The position numbers and the translations under genes are program-made. The notes below the pieces were generated by a model. That model was not told where the DNA came from. It did no database searches and saw only the letters and a list, made by a program, of their open reading frames with translations. A stretch of 64,000 bases of DNA from Cherax quadricarinatus (lineage: Eukaryota > Arthropoda > Malacostraca > Decapoda > Parastacidae), in NCBI RefSeq assembly GCF_038502225.1, contig NC_091325.1, positions 32,743,514-32,807,513 of the forward strand, in the 5' to 3' direction. Shown here piece by piece: positions 14,180 to 26,846 of the stretch. Positions within the stretch are counted from its first letter, which is position 1; each line of letters starts with the position of its first letter.

Positions 14180-15025
14180 TAAATTGTTGTGTTAGACAAG
14201 ATATAAAATTAGAAACATCGGAAACTGAATATGTTTGTCTACAGTTTCTCGAGGATTCTGAAAAATTAATTTTGGGTGTGATTTATAGGCCCCCAAAACC
14301 TTGATAGGGAGTGTAGTAAGCTGCTATGGGACGGTATTCATAAGGAGTCTGCATTTGAAAATGTTGTGTTAATGGGAGATTTTAACTTTAGACAAATTGA
14401 TTGGAACAATGTGACAGGAAATCTTGAGTCTAGTGACTTTCTTGATACGGTTCAGGATTGCTTTTTTAAAACAATTTGTGACAGAACCAACTAAAGGGAA
14501 CAACTTGCTTGACTTGGTTCTTGCCAACAAAGAATCACTATTTAATAATCTTGAGGTTAATGATGAGCTTGGGAAAGCAAACATAAATCACTTAGTTTCA
14601 ATATATCATGGAATTACCCAGATAACTGCACTCAAGTCTCTGTCTCAGACTTCCACTTTTCCGATTTCATTGGACTGAGATATTACCTGGGTGGGCTAAA
14701 TTGGGATGACCTGACTATGGGTCAGGTAGGAGTGTTGGTTGCCAATATGATGTTTTTCAGAGCATAGATGTGAGAAATGATCCCAAATGGATGAGCCATA
14801 GATTAAATCATCTCATTGGTCAAAAAAGAGGCATATATAGGCGCATCAAAAGAGGGGACGAGCAGTTAAGAAATCAATATATTCATTTAAAAAGAGAAAT
14901 AAAAAAAAAGGGAATAAGAAAAACAAAAAGGAATTATGAGGCTGATGCCGCAAGAGATTCGATGACTAACCCAAAAGGGTTCTCTCAGGTATACAGAAGT
15001 AAGATTAAGGACAAGATAGGCCCCA
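14180..15025 (+). pseudogene. CR1-type LINE endonuclease and linker fragment
   Basis: The reading gives [10 protein letters not shown], then VVLMGDFNFRQIDWNN (the catalytic GDFN block), then LLDLVLANKESLFNNLEVND after a frameshift in a run of T near 14466. The expected SDH triad is NINH here. After about 150 bp of broken frame come NDPKWMSHRLNHLIGQKRG and a Lys/Arg-rich stretch to KGFSQVYRSKIKD, which is the EN-RT linker. The copy is joined to PLE sequence at about 15026. It differs clearly from the CR1/L2-like family that dominates the window. Confidence 0.75.
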
Positions 15026-15365
15026 CTCTTCGTAATTCGTCCTCTCGTCTTGGCTGCCCTTCCCATTTCAAAGGTCTGCCTTCTCACGTGCTAAACGGAC
15101 TTTCTTCTCTCCCAAACTCCATACTGTGAACTCTCATATTCTCTGTCTTCCTCTATTCCCAGTCTTTCTAATCTCAACAACTCTCTCCGTTCCTTAGACA
15201 TCAAACTTACCCTTAACAGTAATCTAGTTCGTACTCTACTTTCGCTATAGATGCTCCTGGTGTCTACTCTATAATATTTATTCTCCTCTTGTCCTCTTCA
15301 CTATTTTCGAGACACTGGCCGTTCTCTTTCTGACAATCTCAAGGAGTACAAAAGTACTGTTAGGT
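15026..15365 (+). pseudogene. Penelope-like GIY-YIG fragment
   Basis: Segments SNLNNSLRSLDIK and SCPLHYFRDTGRSLSDNLKE line up with the better preserved GIY-YIG region at 32868-33341 (SNLNNSLRPLDIK, SCPLQYFGETGRSLSDRLRE). The G of the YFGETG block is R here. The frame has stops before the GIY block and the rest of the nuclease is missing, so this is a decayed end fragment. A 31-bp minisatellite follows. Confidence 0.75.
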
Positions 15366-15392
15366 AGGATATGGCTTGAGTTTTTGTGTTTA

Positions 15393-15832
15393 GTTGAAAG
15401 CCTAGGCTTGGGCTTGATGGAATGTTGAGAGCCTAGGTTTGGGCTTGATGGGGATTGTTGAGAGCCTAGGCTTGGGCTTGATAAAGTGCTAAGAGCCTAG
15501 GCTTGGACTTGATAAGGTGCTAAGAGCCTAGGTTTGGGCTTGATAAGGTGCTGAGAGTCTAGGCTTAGGCTTGATGGGGTGTTGAGAGCCTAGGCTTGGG
15601 CTTGATCGTGTGTTGAGAGCCTAGGCTTGGGCTTGATGGAGTGCTGAAAATCCTAGGCTTTGGCTTGATGGGGTGTTGAGAGCCTAGGCTTGGGCTTGAT
15701 GGGGTGTTGAGAGTCTAGGCTTGGGCTTGATGGGGTGTTGAGAGCCTAGGCTTGGGCTTGATGGGGTGTTGAGAGCCTAGGCTTGGGCTTGATGGGGTGT
15801 TGAGAGCCTAGGCTTGGGCTTGATGGTGTGTC
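15393..15832. repeat. 31-bp minisatellite, about 14 units
   Basis: Each unit contains GAGAGCCTAGGCTTGGGCTT followed by GATGGGGTGTT. Early units (15393-15560) vary more, for example AAAGTGCTAA. Units near 15660-15830 are almost identical, which suggests recent homogenisation at one end. Confidence 0.95.
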
Positions 15833-16787
15833 CATATTGGTGTCCTTAGCTTTCCTCCGGAAGCTGAACGTTTACATTTGTAGCTGCATTTCCTGGTCTC
15901 CTTAGTGTTCTGGAGCCTGTGTTCTCTCTCTCTATTATTCAGATGTTCCAATGATTCTCTCTACCTAAACCATAATTTTCCTTTCGTAATCATGTCTCGT
16001 GCAGTCTTTGTTTTGAGAGTTTATTTGACTGGAATTGTTTTCCCTTCTCGAGTAATTTCCAAGTCTTTGAAAATCTGTCAACTAACTTACTCTCATCTCC
16101 CCACTGTAAGCATAATGAGAGTTTGAATTTGCTGCTCCTCTGCCACTAATATTACGTTATGAGTCCTCCCTTCATCCTCCTGAAGCCCACGGATTATCAG
16201 TGAATTATTCTTCCCTCCCCTTCCTCTTCCTCCCTCTCGCCCTCTCTCTCCTCTTCTCATTTCATTTCTTTCCTTTCAGATTTCTGTATCTGTTTTGATC
16301 ACCTCCTTTCCTATTTCCAATATTTTCCCCCAAAGTCTCCATTGATCTATCTTCTCTTCTCTTTCTGTCCACTTGCCTGCTATTACAGTTCCTGCTCCCA
16401 TCTCATTAACTCCTCATTTATCTACTCCAGTTCCCCAACAGATCCTCTTCAAAGTTCTTTATTCTTATCTAAGTAATCTAAATCTTATCACAGGTTTTAT
16501 ATTGATTGCAGATGCTTTCTCATCCATCTTGTTTTTATTGTATAAGTCAGGAAACTTTTTTCCCCATTCTTGGATCACCTTGTACCTAATTTGTTCACTC
16601 ATGCCATGTTTCTTCCTCCTCGGCTCGCCGTCCTCTTGTAGATGTCCTTTAGGCTAACATTTCTGTGTTCTCCAGGTATCCTAGTTCAGAACAATAACTT
16701 CCTAAGACAGTAGCTTACTGGCTAGCGATCAAGCCTCGTCACGGCTCGTGTCTGTGTGTAGACACCTCTGTACAGATGTGCTGAGAG

Positions 16788-16791
<4 letters not shown>
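15833..16791. other. unassigned pyrimidine-rich stretch
   Basis: CT-rich, with no frame that I can assign. On the minus strand around 16650-16480 a short Lys-rich reading (VIQEWGKKFPDLYNKNKMD) could be a LINE ORF1 relic, but support is weak. Confidence 0.35.
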
Positions 16792-16828
<37 letters not shown>

Positions 16829-16892
16829 CACCTAGTTGTGGTTGCAGGGGTCGAGTCGTAGCTCCTGGCCCCGCCTCTTCAGTGACCTCTAC
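16792..16892 (-). mobile_element. CR1/L2-like LINE copy M1, tail only
   Basis: Only the last 66 bp of the family 3' UTR (GGCGGGGCCAGGAGCTACGA, then CACAACTAGGTGAGTAC) and a (GT)n tail at 16792-16826 remain. Its 5' end lies in the short (GT) tract that tails copy M2. Confidence 0.85.
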
Positions 16893-17262
16893 TGGTGTGT
16901 TTGTGTGTACTCACCTAATAGTAGTTGCAGGGGTCGAGACTCAGCTCCTGGCCCCGCCTCTTCACTGAACGCTACTAGGTCCTCTCTCCCTGCTCCATAA
17001 GCTTTATTATACCTCGTCTTAAAGCTATGCATGGCTCCAGCCTCCACTACATCGCTCGCCAGACTGTTCCACTTCCTGACCACTCTGACTGATGAACTAC
17101 TTCCTAACATCCCTATGACTCATCTGAGTCTTCAACTTCCCAGAATGACCCATTGTTTCTGTGTCCCCAATCTGGAACATCTTGTCTCTGTCCACCTTGT
17201 CTATTCCACGCAGTATTGTGTATGTCGTTATCATGTCTCCCCTATCCCTCCTGTCCTCCAGT
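16893..17262 (-). mobile_element. CR1/L2-like LINE copy M2, 3' end
   Basis: Covers the last part of ORF2 (VVRKWNSLASDVVEAGAMHS, then FKTRYNKAYGAGRED) and the 3' UTR. Upstream codons are shifted by small indels. The 5' end abuts the (GT)n tail of M3 at 17263-17298. Confidence 0.88.
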
Positions 17263-18733
17263 GTGTGTGTGTGTTTTTGTGTGTGTGTGTGTGTGTACTC
17301 ACCTATTTGTACTTACCTATTTGTGGTTGCAGGGGTCGAGTCTTAGCTCCTGGCCCCGCCTCTTCACCGGTTCCTACTGGGCCCTCTCTCTCCCCGCTCC
17401 ATGAGCTTTATCAAACCTCGTCTTAAAACTGTGTATGGTTCCTGCCTCCACTACGTCATTTTCTAGGCTATTCCACTGCCTTACAACTCTATGACTGAAG
17501 AAATACTTCCTACTATCTCTCTGACTCATTTGTGTCTTCAACTTCCAATTGTGGCCTCTTGTTTCTGTGTCCCCTCCCTGGAACATCCTGTCTTTGTCCA
17601 CCTTGTCTTTTCCACGCAGTATTTTATATGTCGTTATCATGTCTCCCCTGACCCTCCTGTCCTCCAGTGTCGTCAGGCCGATTTCCCTTAATCTTTCTTC
17701 ATAGGACATTCCCCTTAGCTCTGGAACTAACCTTGTCGCAAACCTTTGTACTTTCTCTAGTTTCTTGACGTGCTTTATCAAGTGCGGGTTCCAAACAGGT
17801 GCTGCATACTCCAGTATGGGCCTGACATACACGGTGTACAGTGTCTTGAATGATTCCTTACTAAGGTATCGGAATGCTGTTCTCAGGTTTGCCAGGCGCC
17901 CATATGCTGCAGCAGTTATCTGATTGATGTGTGCTTCCGGAGACATGCTCGGTGTTATACTCACCCCAAGATCTTTCTCCTTGAGTGAGGTTTGCAGTCT
18001 TTGGCCACCTAGCCTATACTCTGTCTGTGGTCTTCTGTGCCCTTCCCCTATCTTCATGACTTTGCATTTGGCAGGATTAAATTCGAGAAGCCATTTGCTG
18101 GACCAGGTGTCCAGTCTGTCCAGGTCTCTTTGAAGTCCTGCCTGGTCCTCATCAGATTTAATTCTCCACATTAACTTCACATCATCTGCAAACAGGGACA
18201 CTTCTGAGTCTAACCCTTCCGTCATGTCGTTCACATATACCAAAAATAGCACTGGTCCTAGGACCGACCCCTGTGGGACCCCGCTCGTCACAGGTGCCCA
18301 CTGTGATACATCATTACGTACCATGACTCGTTGTTGCCTCCCTGTCAGGTATTCTCTGATCCATTGCAGTGCCCTTCCTGTTATATGCACCTGATGCTCT
18401 AGCTTCTGCACTAATCTCTTGTGAGGAACTGTGTCAAAGGCCTTCTTGCAGTCCAAGAAGATGCAATCAACCCACCCCTCTCTCTCGTGTCTTACTTCCG
18501 TTATTTTATCATAAAACTCCAGAAGATTTGTGACACAGGATTTGCCTTCCGTGAATCCGTGCTGGTTGGCATTTATGCTCTTGTTCCGTTCCAGGTGCTC
18601 CACCACTCTCCTCCTGATAATCTTCTCCATAATTTTGCATACTATACACGTCAATGACACAGGTCTATAGTTTAGTGCCTCTTTTCTGTCTCCTTTTTTA
18701 AAAATGGGAACTACATACCTCAGGCAGTTGCCC

Positions 18734-18738
<5 letters not shown>
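17263..18738 (-). mobile_element. CR1/L2-like LINE copy M3, RT half
   Basis: 5'-truncated in the RT domain. Ends with the family 3' UTR and two copies of AAATAGGTGAGTAC-type repeats (here TACAAATAGGTGAGTAC) leading into (GT)n on the plus strand. The 5' end lies directly in the (GT)n tail of M4. Confidence 0.93.
17374..18736 (-). CDS. CR1/L2-like RT, N-terminally truncated open frame
   Basis: About 450 residues are open from VVPIFKKGDRKEALNYRPVS to the stop at 17374. RT motifs in order are NYRPVSLT, QHGFTEGKSC, FLDCKKAFDTVPH, SGVPQGSVLGPVLF and LFADDVKLM, so the catalytic Asp pair is intact. The C-terminal part has PILEYAAPVWNPH and the RGHNWKLKTQMSQRDSRKYF segment common to all copies. Against P6, about 14 bases are missing ahead of VVPIF. 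The apparent start, a poly-TH tract, is only microsatellite read in frame. The family copies RNA into DNA at a nicked target. No endonuclease remains, so this copy cannot move by itself. It is the cleanest RT half in the minus-strand cluster. Confidence 0.85.
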
Positions 18739-18799
<61 letters not shown>

Positions 18800-21675
18800 T
18801 GTGTACTCATCTATTTGTACTCACCTATTTGTGGTTGCAGGGGTCGAGTCCTAGCTTCTGGCCCCGCCTCTTCACTGGTTGCTACTAGGTCCTCTCTCTT
18901 CCTGCTCCATGAGCTTTATCAATCCTCGTCTTAAAACTATGTATGGTTCCCGCCCCCACTAAATCACTTGTTAGGCTATTCCACTTCCTGACAACTCTAT
19001 GATTGAAGAAATACTTCCTAACATCCCTATGACTCGTCTGAGTCTTCAGCTTCCAATTGTAACCCTTTGTTTCTGTGTCCCCTCTCTGGAACAACCTGTC
19101 TCTGTCTACCTTATCTATTCCACGCAGTATTTTGTATGTCGTTATCATGTTTCCCCATGACCTCAACCTTTCTTCGTAGGACATACCAATGAGCTCCGGA
19201 ACTAGCGTTGTTGCAAACCTTTGCAATTTCTCTAATTTCTTGACGTGTTTGATCAGGTATGGAGCTGCATACTCCAGTATGGGCCTGATGTACACAGTGT
19301 ACAGTGTCTTGAACGATTTCTTACTAAGGTATCGGAACGCTATTATCAGGTTTGCGAGGCGCCCGTATGCTGCAGCAGTTATCTGGTTGATATGTACCTC
19401 CGGAGACATGCTCGGTGTTATGGTCACCCCAAGATCTTTCTCCTTGAGCGAGGTTTACAGTGCTTGGCCACCTAGTCTATTCTCTGTCTGCGGTCTTCTT
19501 TGCCCTTCTCTGATCTTCATGACTTTGCACTTGGCAGGGTTGAATTCAAGAAGCCAGTTGCTGGACCACGTGTCCAGCCTATCCAGGTCTCTTTGAAGTC
19601 CTTTCTGGTCCTCATCTGATTTAATTCTCCTCATTGACTTCACATCTGCGAACAGGGACACCTCTGAGCCTATCCCTTCCATCATGTCATTCACATATAC
19701 CAGAAAAAGCACTGGTCCTAGGACCGACCTCTGTGGGACCCCGCTCGTCACAGGTTCCCTCTGTGATACCTCATCCCGTACCATGACTCGTTGTTGCCTC
19801 CCTGTCAGGTATTCTATGATCCATTGCAGTGCCCTTCCTGTTATACGCGCATGATCATCTAGTTTCTGCACTAGTCTCTTTTGAGGAACTGTGTCGAAGG
19901 CCTCCTTGCAGTCCAAGAAAATGCAATCAACCCACCCATCTCTCTCGTGTCGCACTTCTGTAACTTTGTCATAGAACTCCAAAATGTTCATGACACAGGA
20001 TTTGCCTTCCATGAATCCGTGCTGGTTATCGTTTATAATCTTGTTCCATTCCAGGTGCTCCACCACTCTCCTCCTGATAATCTTCTCCATGAATTTGCAT
20101 ACTATACAGGTCAGTGACACTGGTCTGTAATTTAGTGCCTCTTTTCTGTCTCCTTTTTTAAAAATGGGAACTACATTTGCGGTCTTCCATACCTCAGGTA
20201 GTTGCCAAGTTTCAAGGGATGTGTTGAAGATTGTGGTTAATGGCACACACATTATATTTGCTCCTTCCCTGAGGACCCACTGGAAGATGTTGTCCGGTCC
20301 CATTGCCTTTGAGATATCAGGGTCACTTAGCAGCTTCTTCACCTCCTCCTCAGTTGAATGCATATCGTCCAGCACGTGTTGGTCTATTTGTTGTTGGTGT
20401 CCCCCTCTGTCCTGTCTTCCCAGAGTCCTTCCTGTCTCCACTGTGAATACTTCGTTAAATCTCATGTTGAGCTCCTCGCATACCTCTTGATCGTTTCTTG
20501 TGAGTTCCCCACCTTCTTTCCTCAGCCTGATCACTTGGTCTTTGACTGTCGTCTTTCTCCTAATGTGGCTAAACAGCAGTTTCGGGTCAGACTTGGCTTT
20601 CGATGCTATGTCATTTTCGTACTGTCGCTGGGCCTCCCTCCTTATCTGTGCATATTCGTTTCTGGTTCTTCGACTGATCTCCTTGTTTTCCTGGGTCCTA
20701 TGCCTTCTGTACCTCTTCCATTCTCTAATGCACTTAGTTTTTGCCTCCCTGCACCTTTGGGTAAACCAAGGACTAGCTTTGGTCTTCCCATTGTTTCTGT
20801 TGCCCTTGGGAACAAACCTTTCCTCTGCCTCCTTGAATTTTGTTGTTACATACTCCATTATTTCATTTACTGTCTTTCCTACCATTTCTCTGTCCCACTG
20901 CACCACCCGCAGGAAGTTCCTCATACCTGTGTTGTCCCCCCTTTTATAGTTTGGCTTTTCACATTCGACTCCTGCTACCCTCTCCACCTGTAATTCTACT
21001 ATGTAATCAAAACTCAGGACTACGTGGTCACTAGCTCCGAGGGGCCTCTCATATGTGATGTCAACAATGTTTGAGCTACTCAGGGTGAACACAAGGTCCA
21101 GTCTTGCTGTTTCATCCTCCTCTCGCTCTCTGGTAGTGCCCCTGATGTGTTAATGCAAGAGGTTTTCCAGTACCACATCCATCAACTTGGCTCTCCATTT
21201 TTTGGGGCCCCCATGAGGCTTCAGGTTTTCTCAATCGATCTCCCTGTGGTTGAAATCACCCATAACCAATAACTTTGCTCTGCACGTTTGAGCTCTTCGT
21301 GCCACCTCAGCCAGTGTGTCCACCATCACTCTGTTGTTCGCATCATATTCATCTCTTTGCCTCCTGCAGTTCTGTGGTTTGTTATACATCACAGCAATGA
21401 CTACCTTATGTTCCCCAGATTGAATTGTACCTGCTATGTAGTCCCTTTCTCCAATCTCGTCCATGCTTTCCATTTCCTCGAAACTCCATCGGCTTTTTAA
21501 TGGCAGTGCAACCCCTCCTCCAACTCTGTTCCTTTTATCTTTTCTCAGGATCTGATATCCCGGTGGGAAGACTGCATCTGTTATTGTCTCAGTCAGTTTC
21601 GTTTCTGTGACTGCTGTGATGTCCGAGTACTTTTCGTTGATTCTTTCGTGCCATTCCTCGTATTTATTTATTTAG
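18739..21675 (-). mobile_element. CR1/L2-like LINE copy M4, EN to 3' end
   Basis: The longest minus-strand copy. It runs from within the endonuclease (near 21675, where the plus strand reads CCATTCCTCGTATTTATTTA) to the 3' UTR and a (GT)n tail at 18739-18806. M3 starts in that tail. Confidence 0.92.
18885..21660 (-). pseudogene. CR1/L2-like ORF2 in M4, broken
   Basis: The endonuclease is read at 21473-21231 (VVIAVMYNKPQNCRRQRDEY, then LLVMGDFNHREID) and, after a shift and stop, at 21092 with LGASDHVVLSF, so both GDFN and SDH blocks are present. The RT frame runs 21092-19455 (545 residues) with NYRPVSLT, QHGFMEGKSC, FLDCKEAFDTVPQ and SGVPQRSVLGP. The catalytic block is LFADVKSM: a 3-base deletion has removed one of the two Asp residues. 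The frame breaks near 19440 and the C-terminal part continues at 19427-18885, which has its own small internal deletion. The copy is inactive by several changes. Confidence 0.88.
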
Positions 21676-21930
21676 GTGATGCATTGAAAATATGTTCACA
21701 AATTAATGAGTTAAAGAACTTCATACAGAAGTGCAAAAATGTGTGGAGAAACCTTGAGGAAAGTTACAGTGTTGTTCAAGCACCATGAAACGTTGAAATC
21801 TTCAGGTCAGTGGTGCTTTCATTGCTACTGAAGCTCAAGTGTTGTCGACAAGTGCCTTTGAAAAATTGTAACTATCCCAACAATACAAATGACCAATTGC
21901 AGATCGGCAAATGCCTTTGATAATTAGTAA
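21676..21930. other. unassigned spacer
   Basis: A-rich, about 255 bp between copy M4 and a CA/GT tract; no frame or repeat match seen. Confidence 0.5.
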
Positions 21931-22050
21931 CACACACACACACACTCGTGTGTGTATGTGTGTGTCTGTGTGTCTGTGTATGTGTGTCTGTGTGTTTGTG
22001 TGTGCGTGGGCGTGCGTGCGTGCGTACGTGCCTGTGCATGTGCGAGTGTT
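21931..22050. repeat. (CA)n/(GT)n tract with inverted centre
   Basis: CA repeat turning at ACTCGTGTGTG into an irregular GT repeat with TC and GCGT variants. It lies at the 3' end of the old LINE copy that follows. Confidence 0.9.
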
Positions 22051-22730
22051 TGATGTATATTCATTTAATTGTCTTCATATTAATATTGTTGCAGGAGTTC
22101 TGTCACAGCTCATGACCTCGCCTCTCCGCGGGCAATAATTGGTTACACTCTCTCCTTACTGCGTAAATCATGTCATATCTATTCTTAAAGATATATATGG
22201 ATTATTTTTCCCACTTCGCTGTCTAGGTCGATTCACTTCCTGAGCTTTTAAAGGCTTAAAAAGCATTTCCTAACATCACTGACATATTTGTGACCTCGTT
22301 TACCTCAAACACACACTACCTGTCCACCCTGTAAATTTATCTTTTTCTTTTTATGTGTACGTCTTAACCATATCACCTCTGGTTCTACCGTCGTCAAGCT
22401 CCGCCAAGTTCATCTCACATTTCATATCTCTTAGAACTGAGACAAGTTCTGTTCCTCAATTTTGTACTTTTCTCATTTTTTTTTTTTTGCAATTCAAGTT
22501 GTGAGTTCCTTAGTGGTGCATCATGTACGGTATTTCTTGTTGATGGTCCTCAAAACTACTCACATGTTTGCCTGTCTAGAGTTTGGTGGTGTCGTTATCT
22601 GGTTCATTAGTGTCTCGGGTGAAATGCTCAGATTAATGCTCACCCGAAATCCTTCTCTTCACGAAAGTTTGTAGGCTCTGCTCCACGAGCATGTACACAG
22701 TGTCTGAACGTGGTTCCACTTGTGTATGTG
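22051..22730 (-). mobile_element. old, diverged CR1/L2-like 3' end
   Basis: The landmarks of the family 3' end appear in order but strongly changed: GTTGCAGGAGTTCTGTCACA for the family GTTGCAGGGGTCGAG, CATTTCCTAACATCACTGAC for ACTTCCTAACATCCCTGTGA, and ACCATATCACCTCTGGTTCT for the GTTATCATGTCCCC region. No frame survives. This is an old copy of the same or a sister family. Confidence 0.65.
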
Positions 22731-24234
22731 TGTATGTGCGTGTGTGTACTCACCTAGTTGTAGTTGCAGGGGTCGATTCATAGCTCCTGGCAGCGTCTCT
22801 TCATTGTTCGCTACTAGGTCACTCTCCCTGAACCGTGAGCTTTATCATACCTCTGCTTAAAGCAACGTATGGATCCTGCCTCCACTACATCGCTTCCCAA
22901 ACTATTCCACTTACTGACTACTCTGTGGCTGAAGAAATACTTCCTAACATCCCTGTGATTCATCTGTGTCTTCAGCTTCCAACTGTGTCCCCGTGTTGCT
23001 GTGTCTAGTCTCTGGAGCATCCTGTCTTTGTCCACTTTGTCAATTCCTCTCAGTATTTTGTATGTCGTTATCATGTCCCCCATATCTCTCCTGTCCTCCA
23101 GTGTCGTCAGGTTGATTTCCCTTAACCTCTCCTCATAAGACATACCTTTTTAGCTCTGGGACTAGCCTTGTTGCAAACCTTTGCACTTTCTCTAGTTTCT
23201 TTACGTGCTTGGCTAGGTGTGGGTTCCAAACTGGTGCCGCATACTCCAATATGGGCCTAACGTACACGGTGTACAGGGTCCTGAACGATTCCTTATTAAG
23301 ATGTCGGAATGCTGTTTTGAGGTTTGCTAGGCGCCCATATGCTGCAGCCATTATTTGGTTGATGTGCTCTTCAGGAGATGTGCCTGGTGTTATACTCACC
23401 CCAAGATCTTTTTCCATGAGTGAAGTTGGTAGTCTCTGGCCCCCCTAGACTGTACTCCGTCTGCGGTCTTCTTTGCCCTTCCCCAATCTTCATGACTTTG
23501 CACTTGGTGGGATTGAACTCCAGGAGTCAATTGCTGGACCAGGTCTGCAGCCTGTCCAGATCCCTTTTAGTTCTGCCTGGTCTTCGATCGAGTGAATTCT
23601 TCTCATCAACTTCACGTCATCTGCAAACAGGGACACCTCAGAGTCTATTCCTTCCGTCATGTCGTTCACAAATACCAGAAACAGCACTGGTCCTAGGACT
23701 GACCCCTGTGGGACCCCGCTGGTCACAGGTGCCCACTCTGACACCTCGCCACGTACCATGACTCGCTGCTGTCTTCCTGACAAGTATTCCTAATCCACTG
23801 TAGTGCCTTCCCTGTTATCCCTGCTTGGTTCTCCAGTTTTTGCACCAATCTCTTGTGTGGAACTGTGTCAAACGCCTTCTTGCAGTCCAAGAATATGCAG
23901 TCCACCAACCCCTCTCTCTCTTGTCTTACTGATGTCACCATGTCATAGAACTCCAGTAGGTTTGTGACACAGGATTTCCCGTCCCTGAAACCATGTTGGC
24001 TGCTGTTGATGAGATCATTCCTTTCTAGGTGTTCCACCACACTTCTCCTGATAATCTTCTCCATGATTTTGCATACTATACATGTCAGTGACACTGGACT
24101 GTAGTTTAGTGCTTCATGTCTGTCTCCTTTTTTAAAGATTGGGACTACATTTGCTGTCTTCCATGCCTCAGGCAATCTCCCTGTTTCGATAGATGTATTG
24201 AATATTGTTGTTAGGGGTACACATAGCGCCTCTG

Positions 24235-24238
<4 letters not shown>
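22731..24238 (-). mobile_element. CR1/L2-like LINE copy M5, RT half
   Basis: RT from LPEAWKTANVVPIFKKGD (24175 leftward) through FLDCKKAFDTVPH, SGVPQGSVLGPVLF and [11 protein letters not shown] to PILEYAAPVWNPH and the 3' UTR. The frame is broken near 23735-23785 (one base lost after WIR), near 23560 (a base lost in the RDLDRLQ segment), and near 23140. Its 5' end lies at ACAGAGCAGAGGCGC in the (GT)n tail of M6, and its own tail is the irregular GT tract ending near 22745. Confidence 0.9.
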
Positions 24239-24321
<83 letters not shown>

Positions 24322-24403
24322 CACCTAGTTGTACTCACCTAGTTGAGGTTGCGGGGGTCGAGTCCGAGCTCCTGGCCCCGCCTCTTCACTGATCGCTACT
24401 AGG
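24239..24403 (-). mobile_element. CR1/L2-like LINE copy M6, tail only
   Basis: 85 bp of family 3' UTR with two AACTAGGTGAGTAC repeats and an 80-bp (GT)n tail at 24239-24318. M5 begins in that tail. Confidence 0.88.
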
Positions 24404-24548
24404 TGTTAATGTTGCAGTTTAAAAACTGTAGTGTAAAGCACCCTTCTGGCAAGACAGTGATGGAGTGAATGATGGTGAAAGTTTTTCTTTTTCGGGCCAC
24501 CCTGCCTTGGTGGGAATCGGCCAGTGTGATAATAATAAATAATAATAA
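24404..24548 (+). mobile_element. RTE-type LINE 3' tail fragment
   Basis: Plus-strand counterpart of 6975-7106, ending in AATAATAAATAATAATAAG. Only about 145 bp are present, so it is strongly 5'-truncated. Confidence 0.7.
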
Positions 24549-25205
<657 letters not shown>

Positions 25206-25209
25206 ATGG

Positions 25210-26700
25210 ATATTTCGCCTGCTCTTCAATACATCAACCAAACAATGCTTAATACTTCCCCAATGCGCTCTATAAAAATCATTCGAAATGCCATCTATAC
25301 CTGGTGCCTTTCCTTTACTCATACTAAAAATCGCCTCCTCTACCTCCTCCACTCGAATTCTACCTTCTAGTACCGTTCTATCCCTGTCACTTATAACTTT
25401 TCTGAAATCCCTCCCCACCATGCCACCTGCATGGACCCCCGCTACTCCCCGCCGATGCTTTTCCTCAAACCATAGATCAGCATAAAAACTCATGCTGTCC
25501 GTGGTGAGGAGTACTTGACCCGGCAGGTAACCACCCAAACCCGTGCATACTTCCAATTGCAAGAGGGACGTCGCCTGTTGTCTGACCCTAAATTTGCGCA
25601 AAACACAACCCGAAGGTTTGTCACCCCATAGCACTTCTTCCATACCTGCTCTGACTCTAACCGCATTGAAACGTTCATTGTGAATTTCTGCAAGTCGACT
25701 ACGAAGATGTTCAATGTCGTCATACCTACTACTCCCGCCCCCACATAGTAATCATTTAGCTGCCCCTTCAGATAGTTTTGGAGCCCAAACCTCCACCTCG
25801 CCTCCTCTTTTCCCCGCTTCTTATAATAACTCGCTATTCCGGGTTTGGCACGTGTTTCCCACCATTCCAACAAACATTCACCTGCCCGTCGCGTTTCCCA
25901 GAGATTCTTCCACCAATCCTGAAAAGCGGACCCATCCCCCTCCCCCCCCCCCTCAGTAGCAGCACGTTCAGTTTCCAATAACCTCGATAAACCCTGATCA
26001 TCCATCCCAGTTCAAGTCCGCTAGCACTGCACGGTGATCTGAAAACCCCACATCAAAGGTCTGTACGTGCCCAACTCTAATTCCTTGTGTTACATAAAGT
26101 CTATCCAGACGGGCCGCATAGCCCCTGCGAACGAACGTGTGCTCCACCCCCACCCACCCCGCTCCACCACATCATAAACCCCTGCATCCCCCAGCAGATT
26201 CCGTAAGACAGGTAAAACGCACCCCGCCCCCCTCGGCTCAACATCGCCATGGTGGATAACGCAATTTCAATCCCCACCCATGACCGTAATGAACGGCAAA
26301 CCTCGAGTGTAAAACGTTAAAGCCTTCCTCACAAATTCTATTTTAACTTTAGAGTTGCTTTCTGCAGGCATGTAAACGCCAATAAAACAAACCCTCACCT
26401 CACCTCAGTGCTCATCTACCCTCACCACCCTCCCACCACCCCCTCCTCCCATCTTAAGACACGCCAAGGGCTGGACTCCTTCACCGCTATAGCTACCCCA
26501 CCCTTAAATTTTAAAGAACTGCTAACATACATTCGGTAGCCTTTCAACTGTAACTCTCGACCAAACTTATAATTGTGTTCTTGTGTGAAACATACGTCCA
26601 CAGCGTACCTGCGCAAGAACCACTCCATCCACACACACTTAACCTCTGCCCGCAGACCATTTACATTGATGGTAACACACTTGAATTCACAAAAGGAGGT
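25210..26700 (-). pseudogene. Tx1/L1-like LINE ORF2, EN and start of RT
   Basis: The endonuclease begins with CVTINVNGLRAEVKCVWM and FTQEHN (26690-26570), then GGVAIAVKESSPW. A SDHRAVLADLNWDG block lies near 26045-26010. The frame is interrupted between these blocks and again near 25990 and 25500. The RT begins at EEVEEAIFSMSKGKAPGID with GISNDFYRAHWG (about 25360-25270), the fingers block of L1/Tx1-type enzymes. The copy stops at about 25210, where the tRNA-like inverted repeat starts, so RT motifs with the catalytic Asp residues are missing. ORF1 lies directly upstream at 27938-26847, the usual order. Confidence 0.75.
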
Positions 26701-26846
26701 TTTCCTCTATGTTTGTGGGTCTTTCCCGTTCCCACACGTACATTACACTGACCTTCTTTGACCTTCGACTTCCCAAGGCCCCCCTCACCCCCCCGTGCCC
26801 TACCCATATGCTGGGCGCTTGCCACAACCCCGTCTGCAAGAGGCGC

